Positions 18,133-28,006 of a DNA stretch of 64,000 nucleotides are shown here, piece after piece. This DNA is from Ancylobacter moscoviensis (GTDB taxonomy: Bacteria; Pseudomonadota; Alphaproteobacteria; Rhizobiales; Xanthobacteraceae). Both the position numbers and the translations under genes were made by a program. Within the stretch, counting starts at the first letter, position 1. Every line of letters begins with the position of its first letter. The stretch lies in contig NZ_VMBP01000004.1 in NCBI RefSeq assembly GCF_007559435.1, positions 310,001 to 374,000 of the forward strand, in the 5' to 3' direction. The notes under the pieces were generated by a model. The model saw only the letters and a list, made by a program, of their open reading frames with translations, did no database searches and was not told the origin of the DNA.

Positions 18133-19161
18133 ATGAAGATCATCCATTCGCCGCGACATCTCGGCCATGCCGGCCATGTCGAACTCACGCACGGCCAGAT
18201 CGTGCCGGCCTTCGAGAAGCCCGAGCGAGTCGCGATGATCATGAAGGCGCTCGGCGAGCGCCGGCTCGGGCTGTTCGTCGAGCCGACCGCGCACGGCCTC
18301 GACCCGGTTCGACGGGTGCACGACGCGGCCTATGTGCGTTTTCTTGCCACGGCGTGGGAGTTGTGGACCGCGAGCGGGCGCGACAATCCGGCGCTGCCGA
18401 GCTTCTGGCGGGCGCCCGGCATGCGCGACATCGAGCCGGACTACGTCGACGGCAAGTTCGGCTTCTTCTCCTTCGACGGCGGCTGCTGCATCGTTCCGGG
18501 CACTTGGGACGCCGTGCAGGCCGGCGCCGACCTCGCGCTCACCGGCGCCGATCTGATCTCGGCCGGCGAGCGGATGGCCTTCGCCCTCTGCCGCCCGCCC
18601 GGCCATCACGCCCAGCAGGCGACGATGGGCGGCTACTGCTTCGTCAACAATGCCGCCGTCGCGGCGCAGGGCCTGCGCGACCGGGGCGCTGCGCGGGTGG
18701 CCGTCCTCGACGTGGACTATCACCACGGCAACGGCACGCAGTCGATCTTCTACGACCGCGCCGACGTGCTCGTGTGCAACATCCACTCCGATCCGCGACA
18801 GGCCTATCCGTACTTCCTGGGCTATGTGGACGAAATCGGCGCCGGCGCCGGCGAGGGTTTCAACGCCAATTATCCGCTTCCCAAAGGCACCGACTATGCG
18901 GCGTGGAGCGTGGCGCTGGAAGCGGCCTGCGCACGCATCGAAGCCCATGCGCCGGACGCGCTGGTCGTCTCGCTGGGCGTCGACACCTTCAAGGGCGATC
19001 CGATCTCGGCCTTCCAGCTCGACAGCCCGGATTATCTCAGGATCGGCGCGCGGATCGCCCGGCTTGGAAAGCCGACGCTGTTCGTGATGGAGGGCGGCTA
19101 TGCCGTCGATGCCATCGGCACCAATGTGGCCAATACGCTGGAAGGCTTCCTGCAAGGTTGA
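18133..19161 (+). CDS. Acetylpolyamine amidohydrolase (histone deacetylase superfamily)
   Basis: A 342-residue zinc deacetylase. It has CRPPGHHAQQATMGGYCFVN (His158, His159), VLDVDYHHGNGTQSIFY (zinc ligands Asp195, His197), SLGVDTFKGDPIS (Asp284) and EGGYAVDAIGTNVAN (Tyr323). These residue numbers coincide with those described for the Mycoplana ramosa acetylpolyamine amidohydrolase. The long insert after residue 80 (RDNPALPSFWRAPGMRD) is characteristic of that enzyme, which restricts the pocket to acetylated polyamines. Start ATG 18133 begins the domain; the longer open frame is not needed. It is convergent with the diguanylate cyclase gene seven bases away. Confidence 0.9.
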   Translation: MKIIHSPRHLGHAGHVELTHGQIVPAFEKPERVAMIMKALGERRLGLFVEPTAHGLDPVRRVHDAAYVRFLATAWELWTASGRDNPALPSFWRAPGMRDIEPDYVDGKFGFFSFDGGCCIVPGTWDAVQAGADLALTGADLISAGERMAFALCRPPGHHAQQATMGGYCFVNNAAVAAQGLRDRGAARVAVLDVDYHHGNGTQSIFYDRADVLVCNIHSDPRQAYPYFLGYVDEIGAGAGEGFNANYPLPKGTDYAAWSVALEAACARIEAHAPDALVVSLGVDTFKGDPISAFQLDSPDYLRIGARIARLGKPTLFVMEGGYAVDAIGTNVANTLEGFLQG

Positions 19162-19168
19162 ACCGGGC

Positions 19169-20314
19169 TCAGCCCTCGACCCGGTTCCGCCCGCCGCGCT
19201 TGGCGCGATAGAGCATCTCGTCCGCGCGCTCCATCACCTCGTCCAGCGGCTCGTTGGGCCCCGCCTCCGCCACGCCGAAGCTGGCGGTAAGCGTCGCACC
19301 GGCAAGGGCACCGATGTGCAGCTCCGCAATCCGCGCCCGCAGCCTCTCGGCCAGCAGGCGCGCGTCCTCATGGCCGCTTTGGGGAAGCAGGATCACGAAT
19401 TCCTCGCCGCCGATGCGGCCCGCAATGTCCTCGCGCCGCAGTTCCTCGGCGATCAGCCGGCCGACGGCGCGGATCACCTCGTCACCGGCGGCGTGGCCGT
19501 GGCCGTCATTGATCGATTTGAAGCGGTCGATATCGCAGAAGATCACGCTCGCAGGTGCCCCGTGCAGACGCACGAGGCGCCGGTCGGCCTCCTCCTCGAA
19601 GCCCCGGCGGTTGAGCAGGGGCGTGAGGCTGTCGCCGTTCCGCTCCCGCCGCAGGTCGTCGAAAATGTCCAGCGCCACGGCCAGCAGGAAGGTGAGGCAG
19701 AGCAGCAGCGCCAGGATGACCAGCGCGAAACCGAGCGCCGAATAGAACAGCGAGCGGCCGAAATTCTCCGGCGTGATCAGGCCCGCCGGCACGTCGACCC
19801 GCATCGTCATCACCGTGCGCGGCAGGAAATGCAGCCCGGTGAGCAGCACGACCCAGAACAGCACCCGGTCGATGGGCTTCCAGACCGGCGCCGCGAGAAG
19901 ACGCAGCGCGGCGAAGCACAGCATCGCCCCCGCGCCGAGATTCTGCACGTAGATGCGGGTGGAGAGGCTGTCGTCGACGTAGAAGAAATAGGCGACCAGC
20001 GACAGGATGACCGCCGAGATGCCGAGGAGCCAGCGGCGGTTTCCGACCACGCCGACGCGCGTCAGCATGGCATCGACGAACAGGCTGAGGGCGAGCTGGT
20101 AGAGCACCGCCGACGTCATCGTATTGAGGCCGATCCGGGGCATGGCCGGGATCGTCATCTGGGCCGTGACCGCGAGCGCATACGACGCCGACGCACCGGC
20201 CATCATGAGGATGTACGGCCGATTGCGCTGGTTGAGCCAGAGCACGACGAACACCGTCGCGAAGACGAGGCCGATGGCCGGGTTCAGCAGGATGAATAGA
20301 CGCAGCGGAGTCAC
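19169..20314 (-). CDS. Membrane-bound diguanylate cyclase
   Basis: A 381-residue protein with about six transmembrane helices in the first 210 residues and a C-terminal GGDEF domain making cyclic di-GMP. The active loop reads GRIGGEEFVILLPQ, so the GGEEF signature is intact. RRED five residues before it is an RxxD inhibitory site, so product feedback is expected. Preceding blocks are DSLTPLLNRRGFEEEADRR and VIFCDIDRFKSINDGHGHAA. There is no recognised sensory domain beyond the membrane part, and no neighbour suggests a specific input. Confidence 0.92.
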   Translation of the reverse strand: MTPLRLFILLNPAIGLVFATVFVVLWLNQRNRPYILMMAGASASYALAVTAQMTIPAMPRIGLNTMTSAVLYQLALSLFVDAMLTRVGVVGNRRWLLGISAVILSLVAYFFYVDDSLSTRIYVQNLGAGAMLCFAALRLLAAPVWKPIDRVLFWVVLLTGLHFLPRTVMTMRVDVPAGLITPENFGRSLFYSALGFALVILALLLCLTFLLAVALDIFDDLRRERNGDSLTPLLNRRGFEEEADRRLVRLHGAPASVIFCDIDRFKSINDGHGHAAGDEVIRAVGRLIAEELRREDIAGRIGGEEFVILLPQSGHEDARLLAERLRARIAELHIGALAGATLTASFGVAEAGPNEPLDEVMERADEMLYRAKRGGRNRVEG

Positions 20315-20413
20315 GATCGCGGCTCTGATGGACAGCGGGAGCGCCCTGCATGCCGCTGTATCAGATTGCTGCGCCGCAGACGAACGCCGAGTCGTGCCGC
20401 AGGCGAGGCAGCG

Positions 20414-20953
20414 CTAGAGGCGGTACAGGATCTGGTCGGTCCAGAAGCGCTCCAGCCGGTTCAGCGCCTTGTTGAGCATCTGGAACTCGCCCGGGCCGAT
20501 GCCGCCGATCTGTTCGATCGTGGCGATGTGCTTGAGATGCAGCCCCTCGACCACGGCGCGCACTTCCTCGCCCTTCTCGGTGAGCTTGATGCGCACGGCG
20601 CGGCGATCGATGCGCGAGCGGCGGTGATCGAGATAGCCCATCTCGACCAGCTTCTTGAGATTGTAGGAGACGTTGGCGCCGAGATAGTAGCCGCGCGTGC
20701 GCAACTCGCCGGCCGTGAGCTCGGAATCGCCGATGTTGAACAGCAACAGCGCCTGCACCGCGTTCACGTCGTCGCGGCCGCGCCGGTCGAACTCGTCCTT
20801 CACCACGTCGAGCAGGCGCCGGTGCAGCCGCTCGACCAGCGTGACGGCCTCGCGATAGAGCGGGCGCAGTTCGTCCCGCCGGACGTCGTCCGCGCGGGTT
20901 TCCTCGGCATCGGTGAACGGAACGACGTTGGCCGCCTGACCTGCTCGCATCAT
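20414..20953 (-). CDS. ldtR: LdtR-type MarR-family transcriptional regulator
   Basis: A 179-residue winged-helix protein. Its core is [60 protein letters not shown] and RSRIDRRAVRIKLTEKGEEV. These match the MarR subfamily that includes Liberibacter LdtR, an activator of an L,D-transpeptidase gene and of stress tolerance. Starts at ATG 20953 or 20950 (tandem ATGs after GGGGTG) are more plausible than the upstream 20995. The adjacent DUF6163-like gene is its usual neighbour. Confidence 0.85.
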   Translation of the reverse strand: MMRAGQAANVVPFTDAEETRADDVRRDELRPLYREAVTLVERLHRRLLDVVKDEFDRRGRDDVNAVQALLLFNIGDSELTAGELRTRGYYLGANVSYNLKKLVEMGYLDHRRSRIDRRAVRIKLTEKGEEVRAVVEGLHLKHIATIEQIGGIGPGEFQMLNKALNRLERFWTDQILYRL

Positions 20954-21084
20954 CACACCCCGGTGTCTTTCTGGGGATTGGCTCCCTCTGATCAAGAACC
21001 GGAGTGTGGGATCGCGCCGCTAAGATCGGTTTAAGCGAAAGGCTGAATCCTTCGTCACCGCAATGCGTTAACGAAAGGTTGCCG

Positions 21085-21516
21085 TCAGCCCTCGCTCTCG
21101 CGCGTCGCCTTGTAGGTGAGGAAGGCATAGGCCGCGACCAGCACTGTCTCCAGCGCGGCGACGAACATCAGCCGGCCGACGCCTTCCGGCGCGGAGGCGT
21201 TGATGAGGATCTGCACCATCGCCGTCACCAGCCAGAGCACGACGCCCCACGACGCGCCGAGCCAGAGCCCGACCGCCGCGACGGGATTCATGATCGCCGC
21301 CCAGATGACCGCCGACTGCGCCGCCAGCGAGAGCATCTCGAAGCGGCTGGTATCGCCATCCCATACGCCGCAGATCAGCGTCCAGCTATAGACGGTCTTC
21401 AGCATGAGGAAGCCCGCCAGCCCGCGCAGATAGACAAGCACGCGCCATTGCCAGGGCGGCATCTGCGCGCCGGCGGGGCCAAGCGTGGCGTCGATGGGGT
21501 CGTAGGGCGAACTCAT
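21085..21516 (-). CDS. DUF6163-like integral membrane protein
   Basis: A 143-residue protein with about four transmembrane helices: VYLRGLAGFLMLKTVYSWTL, SAVIWAAIMNPVAAVGLWLG, WGVVLWLVTAMVQILINA and MFVAALETVLVAAYAFLTY. It is encoded just upstream of ldtR on the same strand with about 130 bases between, the pairing I associate with DUF6163 proteins in Hyphomicrobiales. Function is unknown. A role in envelope stress together with LdtR is inference only. Start ATG 21516 is used because the longer frame adds a Cys/Pro-rich non-membrane stretch. Confidence 0.7.
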   Translation of the reverse strand: MSSPYDPIDATLGPAGAQMPPWQWRVLVYLRGLAGFLMLKTVYSWTLICGVWDGDTSRFEMLSLAAQSAVIWAAIMNPVAAVGLWLGASWGVVLWLVTAMVQILINASAPEGVGRLMFVAALETVLVAAYAFLTYKATRESEG

Positions 21517-21541
21517 GCCGCTTCCATACTCCAAAACGCGC

Positions 21542-22603
21542 TCAGGCAAGCAGCAAATCGTCGGGAAGCGGCGCGTCGAACATGGCGGCGATGGCGGCCG
21601 GATCGACATCCTCCAGCCGGGAGGGGCGCCAGACCGGCTTCTGGTCCTTGTCGATCAGCAGGGCACGTACGCCCTCGTAGAAGTCGTGCTGGTCGAGCAG
21701 ATGGGTGACGAGCCGGAACTCCAGCTTGAAGCAGCCGGCAAGGTCGGTGCCGGGGCCGCGCTGCATCTGCTGGAAGGCGATGTGCACGCTGGTGGGCGAG
21801 GCGCGGCGAAGGGTGTCGCGCTGGGCGCGTGCGAATTCGGCGACCGGCCCCTCGCCCTCCCCGACCTTCTCCAGCGCGATCAGGATCGCCTCCACCGAGC
21901 CGCCCGCGAAGATGCGGTCGATGTGCGGGTAGAGCGCCTGCAGGGCCGGAGGCGGCGGGGCGACGGCGAAGCGGGACAGCGTGCCGTCCATCGCCTCGCC
22001 CGCCGCGAGGGCCTCGACAAGCTCCGGCCAGCGGGCGGTCGGGATGTGGTGGGTATAAAGACCGAGCGCCATGGCATCGGGCATGCCGATGCGCGCGCCG
22101 GTCATCGCGAGCCAGGTACCGCTCCAGCCGGGAAGGCGCGGCAGCACGAAGGTGCCGCCGACATCCGGGAACAGGCCGATGGCGACTTCCGGCATGGCGA
22201 AGCCGAGATTCTCGCCGGCGACGCGGTAGCGCCCATGGCCGGACATGCCGAAGCCGCCGCCGAAGCACAAACCGTCGACCAGCGAGACGAAGGGCTTGGG
22301 ATAGCGGGCGATGAGGTAATCGAGCCTGTACTCATCCCGCCAGTAGTCGCGCGCCTCCTCCTTGCGTCCGGCGCGGCCGAGGGACGCCATCGCCCGCACG
22401 TCGCCGCCGACACAGAAGGCGCGGTCATGCGCCGAGCGCAGCACCACATGGGCGACCCGATCGTCGCCGGTCCACGCATCAAGCTGGGCGAGCATGGCGC
22501 GCGCCATGGGATGGTCGAGCGCGTTCAGCGCCCGAGGGCGGTCGAGCGTGATGATGCCGGCCGCGCCGCGCACCTCGAACCTGATACCGATATCTGTCGT
22601 CAC
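21542..22603 (-). CDS. 3-hydroxyisobutyryl-CoA hydrolase family protein
   Basis: A 353-residue crotonase-fold protein. It has ITLDRPRALNALDHPMARAM, DRAFCVGGDVRAMASLGRAG, SLVDGLCFGGGFGMSGHGRY and EVAIGLFPDVGGTFVLPRLP. The G-D-V-R and F-P-D-V-G motifs plus the long C-terminal part distinguish HIBYL-CoA hydrolases (valine catabolism) from simple enoyl-CoA hydratases. No other valine-pathway gene is adjacent. It is divergent from hemB. Confidence 0.88.
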   Translation of the reverse strand: MTTDIGIRFEVRGAAGIITLDRPRALNALDHPMARAMLAQLDAWTGDDRVAHVVLRSAHDRAFCVGGDVRAMASLGRAGRKEEARDYWRDEYRLDYLIARYPKPFVSLVDGLCFGGGFGMSGHGRYRVAGENLGFAMPEVAIGLFPDVGGTFVLPRLPGWSGTWLAMTGARIGMPDAMALGLYTHHIPTARWPELVEALAAGEAMDGTLSRFAVAPPPPALQALYPHIDRIFAGGSVEAILIALEKVGEGEGPVAEFARAQRDTLRRASPTSVHIAFQQMQRGPGTDLAGCFKLEFRLVTHLLDQHDFYEGVRALLIDKDQKPVWRPSRLEDVDPAAIAAMFDAPLPDDLLLA

Positions 22604-22680
22604 GTCGCCGGCCTCGCTTCGGTTTCCGCATCGCCACTTAAGCCGTTCGGCACGCCGGGAAAAGCCGGCCGTCCGGCTAA

Positions 22681-23901
<1,221 letters not shown>

Positions 23902-23920
23902 GCGCCTCGCGGCACCCGCC

Positions 23921-25231
23921 ATGCCGGTTCCCATCGCCCGAACCGGCTCCGTTGCTCGTCTCGCGCTTTTCCTCGGCCTGCTGCTCCTGCCGGGCTGCGG
24001 CTCCGTCATCGACGCCGATCAGGCGCGCATCTGCCGCGCGGTCGCGCCGCTGTTGCACGACGAGGAGACCACGATCGCCGAGAGCTCGCTCAATCCGGTG
24101 GCCGGCTCCGCCACGGGGCTCCGGTTGAGCTATCGGGCGCGAGGCCCGCTGGGCAGCGGTCCGCACTGGCTGATCTGCAGCTTCGCGTCGCAGACCGGGG
24201 CCGGGCGGTTCGATCTCGTGGCTGTCGATACCGACCGCGGCCCGGTGGGGGGCATCAAGCTCCACATCCTCAAGCGCTGGGGCCTTTCGGATGTCGCTGA
24301 GGCCAGCCGCCCTGCCCTGTTCGCCCTCGGCAAGCGTGAGGCCTACTGGCTCCAGCAAGCTCTGGGCGGCGTCCTGATGGCCAGCGTCTACGGGCTCATC
24401 GCTACGGGATTTGCGCTGGTCCACGGCCTCTACGGACGCATCAACCTCGCTTTTGGCGAAATCGCCATCGGGGTGGCGGGCGTCCACGCCCGGCTCGGCC
24501 CGGGAACGCTGGCCCTTGCGCTCGTCTTCGGCGTGGCGGCGGCCGCGTTGCTGAGCTGGATCGTCGGGCGGGCGGTATTCGTGCCCATCGCGAGGCGAAC
24601 GAGCTCCCCGCAGCCGGTGCTGATCGCCACCATCGCCGTCGCCATCACGCTGTCGGAGGCTTTCCGCATCACTTCCGGCAGCCGCGAGAACTGGCTGCCG
24701 GCCCTGCTCAACCGGCCGATCTACATCGCCGGGCAGGACGGTTTTGTCGCCACGGCGACGCCGGCACAGTTCCTCGCCACAGGGCTCGCGCTGACGGGCG
24801 TGTCAACGCTGCTCGGCCTCATCGCCTTCTCGCCCTATGGGCGCAACTGGCGCGCCTACGCGCAGGACCCGCTCATGACGGCGCTGCTCGGCGTGCGGGT
24901 GCCGCTTCTGGTCGGCACCACTTTCGCGCTCGCCGGCGCCTGCGCCGGGCTGGCAGGCGCGGCGATGGTGATCGCCTACGGTACGATTTCGCCCGGCGAT
25001 GGACTGGCGATTACGCTCAAAGCCTTGATTTCGGCAATTATTGGCGGCATTGGCTCGGTGCCGGGCGCTTTTCTCGGCGCCGCCCTTGTCGCCGGCGTCG
25101 AAATCGTGTGGTCCTCGGCCTTCGACATCGCGTATCGCGACGTGGTGATCTATTCCCTCCTGGCGGCTTTCCTCCTGTTGCGGCCGGGTGGGCTCCTCAA
25201 TCGTGCGGCAGCTTCGCCGCGAGAATTCTGA
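23921..25231 (+). CDS. LivH-type ABC permease with an N-terminal lipoprotein-like domain
   Basis: One uninterrupted frame of 436 residues. Residues 1-26 are a signal sequence with lipobox LLPGC (Cys26). Residues about 27-140 form a soluble domain (ARICRAVAPLLHDEETTIAE, GPHWLICSFASQTGAGRFDL) that I cannot place. From about 142 the protein is a branched-chain-amino-acid permease: WLQQALGGVLMASVYGLIAT, GLYGRINLAFGEIAIG, and the C-terminal KALISAIIGGIGSVPGAFLG. LivH proteins normally consist of the second part only. No LivM, LivG, LivF or binding protein is nearby. It is 19 bases after hemB and 8 before ilvA. The codon use is like its neighbours, so a sequencing artefact is unlikely; an internal start for a separate permease cannot be excluded. 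Confidence 0.8.
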   Translation: MPVPIARTGSVARLALFLGLLLLPGCGSVIDADQARICRAVAPLLHDEETTIAESSLNPVAGSATGLRLSYRARGPLGSGPHWLICSFASQTGAGRFDLVAVDTDRGPVGGIKLHILKRWGLSDVAEASRPALFALGKREAYWLQQALGGVLMASVYGLIATGFALVHGLYGRINLAFGEIAIGVAGVHARLGPGTLALALVFGVAAAALLSWIVGRAVFVPIARRTSSPQPVLIATIAVAITLSEAFRITSGSRENWLPALLNRPIYIAGQDGFVATATPAQFLATGLALTGVSTLLGLIAFSPYGRNWRAYAQDPLMTALLGVRVPLLVGTTFALAGACAGLAGAAMVIAYGTISPGDGLAITLKALISAIIGGIGSVPGAFLGAALVAGVEIVWSSAFDIAYRDVVIYSLLAAFLLLRPGGLLNRAAASPREF

Positions 25232-25239
25232 GTGGTTCG

Positions 25240-26466
25240 ATGACTTTGCCCGTCTCTCCCGCCGACGTCGCCACCGCACGCAAGGTGCTGGACGGCGCGG
25301 TGCTGCGCACGCCCACGCTGCCGGCGCCGCGCCTTTCGGCGATTACGGGCGCCCATGTCTTCGTCAAATACGAAAACCTCCAGGTCACGGCGAGCTTCAA
25401 GGAGCGAGGCGCGCTGGTGAAGCTCTCCAGCCTGACCCCGGAGGAGCGGGCCGCCGGCGTCGTCGCCATGTCGGCCGGCAACCATGCCCAGGCGGTCGCC
25501 TATCACGCGGCCCGGCTCGGCATCCGCGCCACCATCGTCATGCCCAAGCACACGCCGATCGTGAAGGTCGCCGCGACCGAGGCGCACGGCGCCCGCGTGG
25601 TGCTGCACGGCGAGTCGGTGGGCGACGCCAGCGAGGAAGCCGACCGCATCGCCCGCGAGGAAAACCTTGTCTGGGTCCACCCTTATGACGACGCCCATGT
25701 CATCGCCGGCCAGGGTTCCATCGCCGCCGAAATGCTGGAGGACGCCCCCGATCTCGACGCGCTGCTGGTGCCGGTCGGCGGCGGCGGGCTCATCTCGGGC
25801 ATGGCGGTCGCCGCCCGCCATCTGCGGCCGGACATCGAGATCGTCGGCGTCGAGACGCGCCTCTACCCGTCGATGTGGAACGCGCTGCATCAACAGGGCC
25901 TGCCCTGCGAGGGCGCGACGCTGGCGGAAGGCATCGCGGTGAAGCAGGCGGGTACGCTGACCCGCGAGATCGTCTCCGCCCTCGTCTCCGACGTGGTGCT
26001 GGTGAGCGAGCCGACCATCGAGCGGGCGGTCAACCTGTTCCTGACCCAGCAGAAGACGTTGGCCGAGGGCGCCGGCGCGGCGGGCCTCGCGGCGCTGCTC
26101 GCCGAGCCCGACCGCTATCGCGGACGCAAGGTCGGCCTAGTGGTCTCGGGTGGCAACATTGACCCGCGCATCGTCGCCTCGATCATGATGCGCGAGCTGG
26201 AGCGCGAGGAACGCATCGTCTCCTTCCGCTTTTCCATGCTCGACCGCCCCGGCGAACTCGGCATCATCGCCAGCCTGCTCGGCAGCCTCGGAGCCAACAT
26301 TCTCGAGGTCGAGCACAAGCGCCACTTCCTCGACGTCCACGCCAAGGGCGCCCGTCTCGACGTGACGGTCGAAACCCGCGATCGCACCCATGCCGACGCG
26401 GTCTACCGGGCGCTGATCGAGAACGGCATGGATGTCGAGCGCATCGACTGGCGCAGCGGCAACTGA
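25240..26466 (+). CDS. ilvA: Threonine ammonia-lyase
   Basis: A 408-residue PLP enzyme deaminating threonine to 2-oxobutyrate. The PLP lysine is in ENLQVTASFKERGALVKL, followed by GVVAMSAGNHAQAVAYHA, and the phosphate loop VPVGGGGLISGMAVAAR. The C-terminal 75 residues form one ACT domain (RFSMLDRPGELGIIASLLGS). The single ACT domain and length resemble the TdcB/short IlvA class rather than the two-ACT E. coli IlvA. Start ATG 25240 lies eight bases after the LivH fusion stop. Confidence 0.9.
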   Translation: MTLPVSPADVATARKVLDGAVLRTPTLPAPRLSAITGAHVFVKYENLQVTASFKERGALVKLSSLTPEERAAGVVAMSAGNHAQAVAYHAARLGIRATIVMPKHTPIVKVAATEAHGARVVLHGESVGDASEEADRIAREENLVWVHPYDDAHVIAGQGSIAAEMLEDAPDLDALLVPVGGGGLISGMAVAARHLRPDIEIVGVETRLYPSMWNALHQQGLPCEGATLAEGIAVKQAGTLTREIVSALVSDVVLVSEPTIERAVNLFLTQQKTLAEGAGAAGLAALLAEPDRYRGRKVGLVVSGGNIDPRIVASIMMRELEREERIVSFRFSMLDRPGELGIIASLLGSLGANILEVEHKRHFLDVHAKGARLDVTVETRDRTHADAVYRALIENGMDVERIDWRSGN

Positions 26467-26548
26467 CGTCCCGATGGCCGTCGTGGAGCGCGGCGGGGCT
26501 TGTTCCCGCCACGCTCCACCACCACCTGAGGCTCGCAAGGAGACCGGC

Positions 26549-27064
26549 ATGTCCGACGCGCAGTATTATGGCGAGCCCAAGCCCTACGCCTTCAGTCCGG
26601 TGTCCGAGCCGGAGTACTTCGAGGGCGTGCTGTTCCGCCGCTTCGTGGCCTTCCTGATCGATGCGCTGATCATCTGCGTGCCGATCGGGCTGGCGGCGCT
26701 GCTGATCTTCGTCCTTGGCTTCGTCACCTTCGGCGTGGGCTGGTTCCTGTTCGGCCTGCTGAGTCCCGGTTTCGTGGTGTGGGGGCTGGTCTATACCGGC
26801 CTCACTCTCGGCGGCCCGCACTCGGCGACGATCGGCATGCGCACCATGGGCATCGAGATGCGGCTCTGGTACGGCGCGCCGATGTATCCGCTGCTCGCCG
26901 TGGTCAGCGTCGTGCTGTTCTGGGTGTCGACGAGCGTGCTGACGCCGCTGGTCGCCATCGTCGGCCTGTTCAACAGCCGTCGCCGGCTGCTCCACGACCT
27001 GATCATCGGCACCGTCGTCACCAACACCGAGGAGCGGGCGGCATCCCTGCGCCGCTACCGCTGA
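26549..27064 (+). CDS. RDD family membrane protein
   Basis: A 171-residue protein with the RDD domain: FEGVLFRRFVAFLIDALIIC at residues 21-40 carries the Arg and Asp, followed by membrane segments near 35-58, 60-85 and 115-140. IGMRTMGIEM and SRRRLLHDLIIGTVV are further family hallmarks. Start ATG 26549 follows AAGGAG. It is typically found between hemB and bpt in Hyphomicrobiales; here two extra genes separate it from hemB. Role unknown; some RDD proteins are linked to ion exchange. Confidence 0.88.
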   Translation: MSDAQYYGEPKPYAFSPVSEPEYFEGVLFRRFVAFLIDALIICVPIGLAALLIFVLGFVTFGVGWFLFGLLSPGFVVWGLVYTGLTLGGPHSATIGMRTMGIEMRLWYGAPMYPLLAVVSVVLFWVSTSVLTPLVAIVGLFNSRRRLLHDLIIGTVVTNTEERAASLRRYR

Positions 27065-27150
27065 CACGAAAGCGCGAACGGGAACAAAAGGGGCTTTGAC
27101 GTCCGGGCCGGCTCGCGCGATCCTTGGCGCAGCCGCTACGTGAAGCACCC

Positions 27151-27900
27151 GTGACAGAGCACCCGCGCGATACACCGCAGTTCTACCTCACCGCACCGTC
27201 GCCCTGCCCCTATCTGCCGGGGCGCTCGGAGCGAAAGGTCTTCACGCATCTCGTGGGCGAGCGGGCGACCCAGCTCAACGACGTGCTGACCCATGGTGGC
27301 TTCCGCCGCAGCCAGTCGATCGCCTATCGTCCCGCCTGCGAACAGTGCCGGGCCTGTGTCTCGGTTCGGGTATGCGTCGACGATTTCCACGAGACCCGCA
27401 GCTTCCGCCGCGTGCGGCAGGCTAATGAGGACCTCATAGGCGATATCCGCGCCGCCGTGCCGACGGCCGAGCAGTACTCGCTGTTCCGCGCCTATCTCGA
27501 CAGCCGCCACAGCGATGGCGGCATGGCCGACATGACCGTGCTCGATTACGCGATGATGGTGGAGGACAGCCACGTCCGCACCCGTCTCATCGAATATCGC
27601 CGGCGGGGCCCGGCCACCGCCGTCAACGGGCGCGGCCAGGGGGCGCTCCACGCCGTGGCGCTGACCGACGTGCTCGCCGACGGATTGTCGATGGTCTACT
27701 CGTTCTACGATCCCGACGAGGCGGCGCGCTCGCTCGGCACCTTCATGATCCTCGACCATGTGACCAAGGCCAGAGCGATGGGCCTGCCCTATGTCTATCT
27801 CGGCTACTGGGTCGAGGGATCGGACAAGATGGACTACAAGCGTCGCTTCCTGCCGCAGGAACGGCTCGCCCCGGCCGGCTGGATACGCGCCGACGAATAG
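27151..27900 (+). CDS. bpt: Leucyl-tRNA--protein transferase Bpt (arginyltransferase family)
   Basis: A 249-residue GNAT-fold aminoacyl-tRNA protein transferase that adds Leu to N-terminal Asp/Glu, creating N-degrons for ClpS/ClpAP. Family blocks are [51 protein letters not shown] and [18 protein letters not shown]. The GTG at 27151 gives the usual length; a TTG at 27124 would add nine residues. Confidence 0.92.
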   Translation: MTEHPRDTPQFYLTAPSPCPYLPGRSERKVFTHLVGERATQLNDVLTHGGFRRSQSIAYRPACEQCRACVSVRVCVDDFHETRSFRRVRQANEDLIGDIRAAVPTAEQYSLFRAYLDSRHSDGGMADMTVLDYAMMVEDSHVRTRLIEYRRRGPATAVNGRGQGALHAVALTDVLADGLSMVYSFYDPDEAARSLGTFMILDHVTKARAMGLPYVYLGYWVEGSDKMDYKRRFLPQERLAPAGWIRADE

Positions 27901-27923
27901 GCAGCGGCCGGCGATGGCATGGG

Positions 27924-27941
27924 GTGTCATGCCCCTGTGAT
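27924..27941 (+). promoter_or_regulatory. Candidate PHO box upstream of phoX
   Basis: Two 7-bp direct repeats, GTGTCAT and CTGTGAT, are spaced by GCCC. They match the PhoB-binding layout known in rhizobia (CTGTCAT-N4-CTGTCAT) at 12 of 14 positions. The site lies 66 bases upstream of the phosphatase start. Confidence 0.6.
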
Positions 27942-28006
27942 CGGACGGGCCTAGCAAGTTGGAAGACCTCTAATCCAGAGATGTCCAGACTTGCCGGAGC
28001 CCTGCC

